Below the pieces are notes generated by a model. The model saw only the letters and a program-made list of their open reading frames with translations, ran no database searches and had not been told where the DNA came from. This document shows, piece by piece, positions 22,370 through 33,603 of a DNA stretch of 64,000 nt; positions within the stretch are counted from its first letter, which is position 1, and each line of letters opens with the position of its first letter. Location: contig OY987298.1 in the NCBI GenBank assembly GCA_963920635.1, positions 34,317,787-34,381,786 of the forward strand, read 5' to 3'. Made by a program: the position numbers and the translations under genes. This DNA is from Pseudeuparius sepicola. Taxonomy: Eukaryota > Arthropoda > Insecta > Coleoptera > Anthribidae.

Positions 22370-23776
22370 ACCAACAGAGAAGTAAAAAATTCGAGAGTTT
22401 TAAGAGGACAAATATTAACACGTTGACTGCCATGTGTATATATATTATGCACAGATTGGTCTGGTGCTGCGGGTCGATCAACAGAGAAGTAAAAAATTCG
22501 AGAGTTTTAAGAGGATAAATATTAACACGTTGACTGCCATGTGTATATATATTATGCACAGATTGGTCTGGTGCTGCGGGTCGATCAACAGAGAAGTAAA
22601 AAATTCGAGAGTTTTAAGAGGATAAATATGAACACGTTGACTGCCATGTGTATATAATATTATGCATAGATTCGTCTGCTGCTGCGGTTCGATTAACAGA
22701 GAAGTAAAAAATTCGAGAGTTTTAAGAGGATAAATAATAACACGCCTTGTGTATATATATTATGCACAGATTGGTCTGCTGCTGCGGTTCGATCAACAGA
22801 GGAGTAAAAAATTCGAAAGTTTTAAGAGGATAAATATTAACACGTTGACTGCCATGTGTATATATATTATGCACAGATTGGTCTGGTGCTGCGGGTCGAT
22901 CAACAGAGAAGTAAAAAACTCGAGAGTTTTAAGAGGATAAATATGAACACGTTGACTGCCATGTGTATATAATATTATGCATAGATTCGTCTGCTGCTGC
23001 GGTTCGATTAACAGAGAAGTAAAAAATTCGAGAGTTTTAAGAGGATAAATATTAACACGCCTTGTGTATATATATTATGCACAGATTGGTATGCTGCTGC
23101 GGTTCGATCAACAGAGAAGTAAAAAATTCGAGAGTTTTAAGAGGATAAATATGAACACGTTGACTGCCATGTGTATATAATATTATGCATAGATTCGTCT
23201 GCTGCTGCGGTTCGATTAACAGAGAAGTAAAAAATTCGAGTTTTAAGAGGATAAATAATAACACGCCTTGTGTATATATATTATGCACAGATTGGTCTGC
23301 TGCTGCGGTTCGATCAACAGAGGAGTAAAAAATTCGAAAGTTTTAAGAGGATAAATATTAACACGATGACTGCCATGTGTATATATATTATGCACAGATT
23401 GGTCTGGTGCTGCGGTTCGATCAACAGAGAAGTAAAAAATTCGAGAGTTTTAAGAGGATAAATATGAACACGTTGACTGCCATGTGTATATAATATTATG
23501 CATAGATTCGTCTGCTGCTGCGGTTCGATTAACAGAGAAGTAAAAAATTCGAGAGTTTTAAGAGGATAAATATTAACACGCCTTGTGTATATATATTATG
23601 CACAGATTGGTCTGCTGCTGCGGTTCGATCAACAGAGAAGTAAAAAATTCGAGAGTTTTAAGAGGATAAATATTAACACGTTGACTGCCATGTGTATATA
23701 TATTATGCACAGATTGGTCTGGTGCTGCGGGTCGATCAACAGCGAAGTAAAAAATTCGAGAGTCTTAAGAGGATAG
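22370..23776 (+). repeat. Higher-order tandem array, left arm
   Basis: About 13-14 monomers of ~107, ~108 and ~100 bp. Three variants alternate: A has TTAACACGTTGACTGCCATG and GGTGCTGCGGGTCGATCAAC; B has GAACACGTTGACTGCC, AATATTATGCATAGATTCG and CGATTAAC; C has lost part of the start (AACACGCCTTGTGTATATA). The A-B-C set gives a 315-bp higher-order period (22434 to 22749; 23270 to 23585). Monomers include a piggyBac-type end beginning in TTAA and the word TTGGTCTGGTGCT found at the terminus of the host element. Short repeated open frames of 63 codons are just the array read in one phase and are not genes. Confidence 0.9.
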
Positions 23777-23838
23777 TGGTTGTCGAATTTGCATGAAAAA
23801 AAATTGTGTGAAAATTATGTGTTTTTTACTATCCAATA

Positions 23839-23928
23839 ATGGCTTTCAGGCTGCGGCCATGGAGGCAATGTCTGAGAAGCATGATTATGAGCGAAATAAA
23901 AAGTTTAAATTATGAAAATATTTGTTAA
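23839..23928 (+). pseudogene. Decayed copy of ORF2, left arm
   Basis: The DNA ATGGCTTTCAGGCTGCGGCC, ATGGAGGCAATG, AGCGAAATAAAAAGTTTAAA aligns with ORF2 (ATGAGCGAGAGACTGCGGCG, ATGGAGGCACTC, AACTAAAAAGTTTAGAAA) with several small deletions. The longest frame is 29 codons and does not preserve the ORF2 protein. It lies just after the tandem array, as if the array had expanded between two copies of the same cassette. Confidence 0.5.
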
Positions 23929-24307
23929 TAATAGTTAAAATAGTCCTCAAGTGTGAATTTCAGATTATAGAACTTGTCAGGAAAAAATCAATACTACGGC
24001 AGAGCGCCCATAATCGGCCGCCGTAGGGCTCCGCATCATAAACCCTCTAAAGGGGCCATTTACCGCAAAGGATTGCTTCAAGAATTTTGTCTGAAGTTTT
24101 AAACGTGGGAATATGTCGCGTATTTAGTTTTTCTACATAGATGATTTTAATTTGGTCTGTAGTACCATGATTGTTTAAATCTAAAAAATAACTTGTTTAT
24201 TATTTATGAGTAGCACCGTGATTAAATCTGAAAAATAACTTTATATAGCTAACGCCCTCTGGGTGCCAGCGTCTGCTTTACTGGTCGAGAAATTTTAACC
24301 GTTACTA

Positions 24308-24769
24308 ATGGCGGGGTGGATTTCTATTGAAACAGCTTGGAGACTATTCGAGCGCCGGTACTTTGTATTCTTTTTCTTCCTCGGTCCGCCAGATGGGTCT
24401 ATTGTGCATCTTCCCGACACGAGCTTGTTTGAAATAGATAAGTTCTTGTCCTGGACCTCTCAACGGTCGAGCTGGGGTTCAAAAGGTACAGCACAATTAG
24501 ATATTAGTCAGTTATCAAGGAACCCCAATCAGCTCCCCGCCCCTTCTCCGACACAATTCCGTCCGATCTGTACAGTTCCGGAAGGAATGGTCTGTCGGTT
24601 GGGGAACCGCCACCTTTTTTTTGGGTGGCGGTGGTGGTTATTAAAAGCTCGAACCCCCCGCGCGAGGCTCGGCAATAATGTATCTGCTAGATCCAGCTCT
24701 ATGTTAAAAATGTTCGATCTAATGAAGTACACATTTTTGCAGTCCTATTGGACTCTAAGTATATCCTGA
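24308..24769 (+). CDS. Hypothetical 153-aa ORF, left arm (doubtful)
   Basis: An open frame starting MAGWISIETAWRLFERRY, kept in both arms with one clear amino-acid difference (HLFFG versus HPFFG). I do not recognise it. It runs through a hairpin (CCGCCACC, T-run, GGGTGGCGG) and through the first copy of a ~93-bp block that also occurs outside any frame at 25206-25297. An antisense frame overlaps it. These facts argue against a real protein; its conservation may simply reflect that the arms are recent copies. Confidence 0.2.
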   Translation: MAGWISIETAWRLFERRYFVFFFFLGPPDGSIVHLPDTSLFEIDKFLSWTSQRSSWGSKGTAQLDISQLSRNPNQLPAPSPTQFRPICTVPEGMVCRLGNRHLFFGWRWWLLKARTPRARLGNNVSARSSSMLKMFDLMKYTFLQSYWTLSIS

Positions 24770-24956
24770 CTCGAAATATAACAGTCACATTCAAACAGGA
24801 TTATGCAATAACTTTTTTGAATATCCATGTTTATCATCCGGTATATTGTCCGGATGCGGCACGTGCCAAGCAGAGGATATTACCTAGACCCATAGACCTT
24901 ACTCTCCCTTCAAGATTTATGACTTGGCAATTATAGCTTCTTCGGTACAATAAGGT
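24629..24956 (+). repeat. Duplicated block inside left arm, copy 1
   Basis: Two sub-blocks recur in the same order downstream: CCCCCCGCGCGAGGCTCGGC...GTTCGATCTA (24650-24722) matches 25220-25297, and CAGGATTATGC...GGCACGTGCC...TTCTTCGGTACAATAAGGTA (24797-24956) matches 25911-26047. The piggyBac end fragment at 24987-25205 sits between the two units. Confidence 0.7.
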
Positions 24957-24986
24957 ACGTAATAAATATTCTTGGCGATAAAAACC

Positions 24987-25205
24987 TTAACACGTTGAGT
25001 GTCGAACTTGCCCAACGCGCCATGTGCATATTCAGGCAGCGCTTTATGTCAGGCTGCGTAATGTGCATATGTGCGGTGCAGGAATCTGATGGTGCGGCGT
25101 GGGATTAACACCATCTTAGTTGGTGATATCTTACTATTTTGATTTTTGTTAGATATTAGCTGTGGTAATATAAATAACTAAATACAGGGAAATAAATGAA
25201 CTGCG
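24987..25205 (+). mobile_element. Solo piggyBac-type 5' end, left arm
   Basis: Starts in TTAA with CACGTTGAGTGTCGAAC and continues with GCGCCATGTGCATATTCA, AGCGCTTTATGTCAGGC, GATTAACACCATCTTAGTTGG and AACTAAATACAGG. The same words are in the same order in the first ~250 bp of the central piggyBac-like element. Only one end is present, so it is a relic. Confidence 0.75.
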
Positions 25206-27862
25206 GTGGTGGTTAAAAAAGCACGAACCCCCCGCGCGAGGCTCGGCAATAATGTATCTGCTAGATCCAGCTCTATGTTAAAAATGTTCGATCTTATTAT
25301 TTTGTCAGTTTAGAAATCCTATTCTCCATTCAATATTAAAAACTTGGTGATTTTCAAACAAATTATAAAAGGAGCGTGCACGCTTAGATTCCCTGACTTA
25401 GAATAAAATTTAAAAGATTTGTTATACAATTTCGAATCTGACGCTGAACTTAATCTACTTGAAGCATTTTTTCAAAATATGAAGATAGTCAAATTCTAAA
25501 CACATTTGCAAGTAATCATCACATGTTTGAATACACAATGTATTATTTTAAATGTTGGATCTAATATAATAAAGTAAAAATGTTGACAGTTTACCTAATA
25601 GCACAGAATAAATAGCTTTGCAACAGAAGCCTCCTCACGGACATGTATCAAAAATAAGCGAGTCTCCATTTCAGTTTACAGAAAGACAAACAGTATATTA
25701 ATCATAAATTTGGTTCTAATACAATCTCTTTGCTATGTAGATTAACGTAAAATCGAATAAAATGCAAATTATTCATGACTTTAGGAGATATTTCGCTAAA
25801 AAGCGAGTCTCCTTTTGACACATGTCGCTAAGAAATTGTCTGTATTACTCGTTAGTCTGTGCTAATAGGACCTCCCAACTCGATAATCCAGCTATAAAAG
25901 TCGCATTCAGGATTATGCTTTTTCAATATCCAGGTATATCATCGCGGCACGTGCCGCAGAGGGTATTAGACCTATAGACCTGTAATTATTATTCTCACTT
26001 CAAGATTTATGACTTAACAATTATAGCTTCTTCGGTACAATAAGGTATAATAACGTATTCGAAGTTCTCAGATTGTAGCACCGTGTATGTTTAACATTAA
26101 TAGGAAACTTAGCATAGTAAAATACAGTAAATTTTTTTAATTATTTATTAATGAAAAATATTCTTATTCTAATTTTGTCTCATATACAAGAGGATTGAAG
26201 CAAACTTTAATTTTAGAATCTATGCAATTTGAGTTCGATGTTGTCGATATTTATAATCGAATTTAAATAATTACAACCTATTAGTCTCACACATCACAAG
26301 TTTTACACAATTTGTATGCAAAACCTTGTATGAATGTATGCAAAACCTTGAAAGTCGCAAAAATTGGACGCAACTCGCAAGCAACGCAAGATGTATGCAA
26401 ATCCTTGAGAGACGCAAAAATTGGACTCGCAAGCTGTATATATTGTACGCAATTAAAATACATTTGACCTACCTTGGAAGCTAATGGACATTTTTTCGAC
26501 TTTTAAGTGTTAACTACTATAGTTACTTTTCGAAAGAGAGAGTACCTGCGAGCTGTTTCAACAAACTGAGCGGTATAATACATGTAAAAAATTATAAGTT
26601 AAAGTTTAAGCTTAGGAATCATTCATAATATAGCAATTTTCCGATTATGAATTCATACTTGCAAAAACATCTTAGTTTGAGGGAAGAGTCGCGTATAAAC
26701 ATAATAAGTACCACATACCCACCAAATATTTCACCAAAATTGTCATATTTTCTCACCTGTTGTGTGGAGAAATAAACAAAACATCATAGCCTCAAGGGAG
26801 CCGAAGACCCTGTGTAATTTCTGAAACTAAGTATCCAGTTGTGCCATCAAAGTTTTCTTCTTCTTAAAATAAGCTACGTTTTTGCTCAATTTGTTTTTTA
26901 TATTGTGCCGATTTGCAGCATCACTTAGCTGTCTACTGACTCATCTTTACGTTTTAGGACGCAAAATCGCGGTACTAAAAAATCATCCTGTATAGAAAAG
27001 TTGATCGGTTAAAGTTACAAAAACAGATTCTAAAAACAATAATATGAATGTTACACATCCAGATCCTGACGTTTCAAAACTTAAACAGACGTTAAACAAA
27101 AATTGAAATGAGTTTCTATAGTCTACTTGTCTTGGAAATTTGTAAATAATAGTAAAATCTTTTTTCATCCTAGGCGTTTGTAAGGCAAAATACTAACCAT
27201 ACAGTATGCGCAGGGAAAATGTGAGACCTGTCATACCTAGAATATATGTTTTATGGTAGAATTATGGTGTATTTAACTTATTCGTTTCCCAAAGCACCAC
27301 ATGTTTCATACAAGCTGGCGGTACAACTTTTTGATGCAGGTGAAAGCGACGTTAATCTAGAACGATCCAATTGCTATTGTATTATTTTTTGGACAAAATT
27401 TATGACGGCTTTACACTATCAGGTGAAGGGTACCCCTTCAGACGTATTGCCCAACATAAAGCATGTCACAAAAGTATATTGTCCGTTTTAGAAAGTCCAA
27501 ACATCCCCAAAGCGAGCTGTTTAAATATTAAATCATTTAGAATATACAGGCAATTTGTAGATATACATGTATCCTTTTTCCCTTAATTCGAGGTGCTTAG
27601 GTATAAACCTCAATAACTCTATGCAAAAAAACATGTATATTTGCTACATATGCAGCATTTCGTACTCTAACTCGAGGTAATTATAAGACATATTTTTATT
27701 AAGATAGAAATGAACCCTACAGAAAAATTTAGAACAAAATTCCTAAAATATAAACTAACCTCAGATGCTTTTAACTGAAAAAATCTTTGCTGTGTAGAAG
27801 AAGTTGTAACAAACAACATACTTATAAAATATACTCTCAATTCATACAAAACCATCTATTTT
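25206..27862. other. Inner left arm, no gene recognised
   Basis: Contains the second copy of the duplicated block (25206-26047), a CACAGAATAAATAG word at 25605-25618 shared with 51313-51447 and 63288, and a short imperfect tandem repeat at about 26315-26450 (ATGTATGCAAAACCTTG, CGCAAAAATTGGAC). Frames at 27246-27586 and 27667-27993 are weak and are scrambled by indels in the mirrored arm. The block at about 27040-27130 is replaced in the right arm. Confidence 0.5.
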
Positions 27863-29782
27863 TTAACATGTTGACTGTCATGTGCATATATGCACAGACA
27901 ACTTGCACGCCATTTGTATATTCACAGCGCTTTATGTCAGGCCGTGTAATGTGCATACCGTGCATTTCTTATGGGGAATCTGTTGACTTGTGATTAACAC
28001 CATCTTAGTTGGTCTCGTGATATCTTACCATTTACGTTTTTGTTACAAATTTTCAACTTTTAATTTCAGTCTATAAGGTATTTATTCTTGTAAATAACTA
28101 AATACAGGAAAATAAATGTACTGCAATATTCCCCTTTCAAGTTATATTTTCTGTCGACAAGTTTTGCCAAGCATTTACCAGCGATATTTCTGTCAATACC
28201 TCTACGGCTATCTTACGAAACCATTTTACCGACCTATGCAATGAAGTAGAATATGAAGACATTTGGTCAGCCACATATATGTATGGTTTTGCAGAATTAT
28301 AGGCACAAATAGCTGTTGCCTTCATTGGGATACCTTCTCTGGCAGGAACTTCTGTAATTCATCACCATTATTAGCTACTGGCATGCCATCTGTTTTCTCA
28401 AATCCACAATAAACTTTTAGATGATATGTGTAATCACCTTTTATGCACAATTTAAAAACTTTAAAGTTAAACTTGTGCCTCTTTCCTTTCACATATTGTT
28501 TGAAAGATATTCGATCACGGAACGGTACCATGCTTTCATCAATACAAACATTTTCTGCAGGAACCATACAAACTTTAATGTTTTTATTTATAACGTCGAT
28601 AAGTGGTTGTATTTTATAAAGTCTGTCTGCAGGAGGACATTCTTCATTGTTTGAAAAATGCCACATTTGCAATAGTATTTCAAAACGATTTCTTGGTATC
28701 TGTTTCGAAATTTGATTTGCATAAAGAGCAGATCGACTCCAGTAATCTTTCAAAGTAGGTTTTTGGTCCAGTCCCATCCAAATAATTATTCCCAGAAACA
28801 TTTTCATTTCAGCTGCATTCGTAGGTATCCAGTTATTGAGTCTTTATTTTCTTCCTATACTGTTATCAACAATTTTCTCGACAATCTTCTGCTCGGCATA
28901 GATATTAGTTTGTTGCGCCATTAACTCAAAAACTTCTTCAGTCGCAATTTTTAAGAAACAATTCAATTCGTTAAGACCTCTAAGTTCCTTTTTAAGATCT
29001 ACAGGTATATCGACAGGTACATCAAATGCAAAATTTTTAAATTTTCTTTCAATGGGTCCCCAGATGGCTACGTTCGGTATATCATCAATATCCTCGATAT
29101 CGGAGAGAGAACTTGAATCTGAGCTACTGCTACTTATTGTATTTGAAGTTAAAGGAACGGATTGTCTAATACCAACTTTCTGTTTCTTTCTTTGTACTTG
29201 TTGCCCTGACTCTGAACCACTACTTTCACTTTCTTGCACATATTCCGGATCGCCATCAGAGTCGGCGGCAAACGGCTCTTTATCACTCATGTCACAGTCC
29301 TTCAAACATTCTTCCATTAGTGCTTCTAACCTTCTTATTTTCTTTTCTTGACTTGCGAGCGACATGACCACTACTAATAAGTTATTAGTAACTAATAACT
29401 GCCGATAGAAACAACAATACGACGATTTTACTGACAACAATACGATGATTTTACTGTCACGTGTAAACGTCAAACACACGTCTATACAGCGCACGCTAAC
29501 AGCCCACTCTGACTTGGCGCAATCGTTGAAGGTCGTCAACGGTATTGACGACAGGGCTGTACTTTACCTGTTTACAAGGTGTATTTGAAATTTGAAACGA
29601 TTTAATCAGGCGCCATGTGCATATATTTTATGCACACTTCTATTGCATACTATAAGTATAAATTTGTATTCAGTCTTAAACTATTTTGCTCCCAAAACGT
29701 AAAAATAAATAAAATTTTCAATAAAACTACTTCGGCGCAGCGGACCCGATCACGAAATTCGCTTTGGCAGTCAACATGTTAA
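27863..29782 (-). mobile_element. piggyBac-like element at the palindrome axis
   Basis: Flanked by TTAA on both sides (27863-27866 and 29779-29782). Terminal inverted repeats are CATGTTGACTG/CAGTCAACATG, about 11-13 bp, and subterminal CATGTGCATATA words occur near both ends. Length is ~1.9 kb. It holds one broken transposase gene on the minus strand. The arms of the surrounding palindrome match each other right up to both TTAA sites, so the element occupies the exact centre. Confidence 0.9.
28137..29365 (-). pseudogene. piggyBac transposase, inactivated
   Basis: Starts MSLASQEKKIRRLEALMEE, with an acidic Ser-rich N-terminus typical of the family. An in-frame TAA (28844-28846) interrupts it just before the conserved W-I-P-T...EM segment. 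The next part keeps MFLGIIIWMGL, YWS, and the first catalytic Asp in CIDESMVPF. The segment carrying the second catalytic Asp is deleted, with a frame change near 28322. The tail resumes as AYNSAKPYIYVADQMSSY...SVKWFRK: the Asp expected in the GxDxxDQ motif is Tyr. The C-terminal cysteine-rich zinc domain is missing. The gene cannot make an active enzyme; the intact TIRs could still be used by a related transposase. Confidence 0.9.
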
Positions 29783-30661
29783 AAAATAAGTAGTTTTGTA
29801 TGAATTGAGAGAAAGTATGTTGTTTTTGTTTGTTACAACTTCTGGTCTTCCACAGCAAAGATTTTTTCAGTTAAAAGCATCTGAGGTTAGTTTATATTTT
29901 AAGAATTTTGTTCTAAATTTTTCTTTAGGGTTCATTTCTATCTTAATAAAGATATGTCTTATAATTACCTCGAGTTAGAGTACGAAATGTAGATTGTATA
30001 CGTAGCAACTAAATATTATACATGTTTTTTGCATAGAGTTATTGAGGTTTATACCTAAGCACCTCGAGTTAAGGCAAAAAGGATACATTTCCTGTATATC
30101 TACAAATTGCCTGGAGTATATTCTAAATGATTTAATATTTAAACAGTTTGCTTTGGGAATGTTTGGATGTGACTTTCTAAAACGGACAATAATATGTCTA
30201 CTTTTGTTAACTGGCATTTTTTTTATGGGGGGGCAATACGTCTGAAGCGGTACCCCCTTTTTACCTAATAGTGTAAAGCCGTCGGTATCATAGATTTTGT
30301 CCAAAAATAATACAATAGCAATTGGATCGTTCTAGATTAACAAATGCCGCTTTCACCTACTTCAAAAAGTTGTAATATACAGGGTACCGCCAGCGTGTGA
30401 CAAGAAATATGATTTTAAAACATGTGGTGCTTTGGAAAGCGACGGAAAATTACCGTGCTTAACAAGTGGGCCAATCTCATGAAAATACACCTTTTTAATT
30501 CTACCATAAAACATATATTCTAGGTATTTTACGATGGGTCTCACATTTTACCTGTTTTATTGCGGGTTACAAATACTTCTGTATGGTTAGAATTTTGCCG
30601 GATTTTACGACCGGCTAGGATGAAAAAATAAAGATTTTACAAGTATTATTTACAAAATTTC
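29783..30661. other. Inner right arm, mirror of 27130-27862
   Basis: Reverse complement of the inner left arm with scattered indels. No gene recognised. The short frames here are disrupted in the left arm, so they are unlikely to be coding. Confidence 0.5.
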
Positions 30662-31003
30662 CATAATATGTTGTAAAAGAGAGACACATATAATTCAGTT
30701 GTTCTCTACAACAGTCTAAATAATGAAATAAAAATAAGCGGATCCACATTCATTTTCAAACAAAAACTTAAAAGACATCTTTTGAAAGCGCAAACCTCTT
30801 GGTTCTCACTACATCATTATGTATGCAGACACATTGAATTTATAACGAATTTACCTTTACTTAATTAATAAGAATGTTTCATAGTTTTATACCTGCTTAA
30901 GTTAATTTAATATTATCATGTATTGGGGTTAGACGTAAGAGTAGCATCATGCTAAATCTCACCCCCTAATCTAGTAAGTCGTTTATTATTATTATTATTA
31001 AGA
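30662..31003 (+). mobile_element. 5'-truncated non-LTR retrotransposon tail
   Basis: Present only in the right arm; the left arm is uninterrupted at the corresponding site near 27138. Ends in a (TTA)n run, as many insect LINEs do. The open stretch 30698-30868 reads LYNSLNNEIKISGS then FIFKQKLKRHLL, the C-terminal tail typical of Jockey/CR1-type reverse transcriptase proteins, followed by a stop and ~130 bp of 3' UTR. The insertion came after the arms were duplicated. Confidence 0.8.
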
Positions 31004-33169
31004 AGACTATAGAAACTCGTTACAATTTTTGTTTAAACCCGGGCACCGCGGGAGGCCGCTCCGGCGATTGGTCCTGTACTTAAAAAAGTATATTGGATTT
31101 ATACACTGAGCTCGTCGAATGGCACACAAGTAGAAACTATCCGAACTGAATAACAATAGTCTGTACTATCTGTTAATGAATGCCATCTTCTATCTGAATG
31201 TGGTTCTTGATTCTGAGATAAAATGCATAGACAATAGATCTTTCTAGAGAAAAACATAAGTATAATTTGGGAACTATTAACAGAAATCTGTATACGGGAA
31301 AGAGCAATTCGTGGTAAATATGATAACTAATAATAACTAATGCAGAATCTGTTTTTGTAACTTTAACCGATCAACTTTTCTATACAGGATGATTTTTTAG
31401 TACCGCGATTTTGCGTCCTAAAACGTAAAGATGAGTCAGTAGACAGCTAAGTGATGCTGCAAATCGGCACAATATAAAAAACAAATTGATCAAAAACGTA
31501 GCTTATTTTAAGAAGAAGAAAACTTTGATGGCACAACTGGATACTTAGTTTCAGAAATTACACAGGGTCTTCGGCTCCCTTGAGGCTATGATGTTTTGTT
31601 TATTTCTCCACACAACAGGTGAGAAAATATGACAATTTTGGTAAAATATTTGGTGGGTATGTGGTACTTATTATGTTTATACGCGACTCTTCCCTCAAAC
31701 TAAGATGTTTTTGCAAGTATGAATTCATAATCGGAAAATTGCTATATTATGAATGATTCCTAAGCTTAAACTTTAACTTATAATTTTTTACATGTATTAT
31801 ACCGCTCACTTTGTTGAAACAGCTCGCAGGTACTCTCTCTTTCGAAAAGTAACTATAGTAGTTAACACTTAAAAGTCGAAAAAATGTCCATTAGCTTCCA
31901 AGGTAGGTCAAATGTCTTTTAATTGCGTACTATATATACTTGCGAGTCCAATTTTTGCGTCTCTCAAGGATTTGCATACATCTTGCGTTGCTTGCGAGTT
32001 GCGTCCAATTTTTGCGACTTTCAAGGTTTTGCATACATTCATACAAGGTTTTGCATACAAATTGTGTAAAACTTGTGATGTGTGAGACTTAATAGGTTGT
32101 AATTATTTAAATTCGATTATAAATATCGACAACATCGAACTCAAATTGCATAGATTCTAAAATTAAAGTTTGCTTCAATCCTCTTGTATATGAGACAAAA
32201 TTCGAATAAGAATATTTTTCATTAATAAATAAATAAAAATTTTTACTGTATTTTATTATGCTAAGTTTCCTATTAATGTTAAACATACACGGTGCTACAA
32301 TCTGAGAACTTCGAATACGTTATTATACCTTATTGTACCGAAGAAGCTATAATTGTTAAGTCATAAATCTTGAAGTGAGAATAATAATTGCAGGTCTATA
32401 GGTCTAATACCCTCTGCGGCACGTGCCGCGTTGATATACCTGGATATTGAAAAAGGATAATCCTGAATGCGACTTTTATAGCTGGATTATCGAGTTGGGA
32501 GGTAATATTAGCACAGACTAACGAGTAATACAGACAATTTCTTAGCGACATGTGTCAAAGGGAGACTCGCTTCTTAGCGAAATATCTTCTAAAGTCATGA
32601 ATAATTTGCATTTTATTCGATTTTATGTTAATCTACATAGCAAAGAGATTGTATTAGAACCAAATTTATGATTAATATACTGTTTGTCTTTCTGTAAACT
32701 GAAATGGAGACTCGCTTATTTTTGATACATGTCCGTGAGGAGGCTTCTGTTGCAAAGCTATTTATTCTGTGCTATTAGGTAAACTGTCAACATTTTTACT
32801 TTATTATATTAGATCCAACATTTAAAATAATACATTGTGTATTCAAACATGTGATGATTACTTGCAAATGTGTTTAGAATTTGACTATCTTCATATTTTG
32901 AAAAAATGCTTCAAGTAGATTAAGTTCAGCGTCAGATTCGAAATTGTATAACAAATCTTTTAAATTTTATTCTAAGTCAGGGAATCTAAGCGTGCACGCT
33001 CCTTTTATAATTTGTTTGAAAATCACCAAGTTTTTAATATTGAATGGAGAATAGGATTTCTAAACTGACAAAATAATAAGATCGAACATTTTTAACATAG
33101 AGCTGGATCTAGCAGATACATTATTGCCGAGCCTCGCGCGGGGGGTTCGTGCTTTTTTAACCACCACCG
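31004..33169. other. Inner right arm, no gene recognised
   Basis: Mirrors 25206-27130. At about 31037-31352 it carries ~315 bp (beginning ACCCGGGCACCGCGGGAGG) in place of ~85 bp in the left arm, so one arm has been rearranged. The short tandem repeat (TTTTGCATACA, CCAATTTTTGCG) recurs at about 31940-32060. Confidence 0.5.
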
Positions 33170-33386
33170 CAGTTCATTTATTTCCCTGTATTTAGTTATT
33201 TATATTACCACAGCTAATATCTAACAAAAATCAAAATAGTAAGATATCACCAACTAAGATGGTGTTAATCCCACGCCGCACCATCAGATTCCTGCACCGC
33301 ACATATGCACATTACGCAGCCTGACATAAAGCGCTGCCTGAATATGCACATGACGCGTTGGGCAAGTTCGACACTCAACGTGTTAA
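33170..33386 (-). mobile_element. Solo piggyBac-type end, right arm
   Basis: Exact mirror of 24987-25205, ending in AACGTG-TTAA. Its presence at the matching place in both arms shows it was in the ancestor before the inverted duplication. Confidence 0.75.
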
Positions 33387-33603
33387 GGTTTTTATCGCCA
33401 AGAATATTTATTACGTACCTTATTGTACCGAAGAAGCTATAATTGCCAAGTCATAAATCTTGAAGGGAGAGTAAGGTCTATGGGTCTAGGTAATATCCTC
33501 TGCTTGGCACGTGCCGCATCCGGACAATATACCGGATGATAAACATGGATATTCAAAAAAGTTATTGCATAATCCTGTTTGAATGTGACTGTTATATTTC
33601 GAG

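Noticed and set aside
22434..23776. Repeated 63-codon frames (MYIYYAQIGLLLRFDQQRSK...) as a tandem peptide gene family
   Set aside because: They are successive monomers of the satellite array read in one phase; B-type monomers break the frame and the same happens on the mirrored strand.
27246..27586. Frames in the inner left arm as a gene
   Set aside because: The mirrored sequence in the right arm carries frame-breaking indels.
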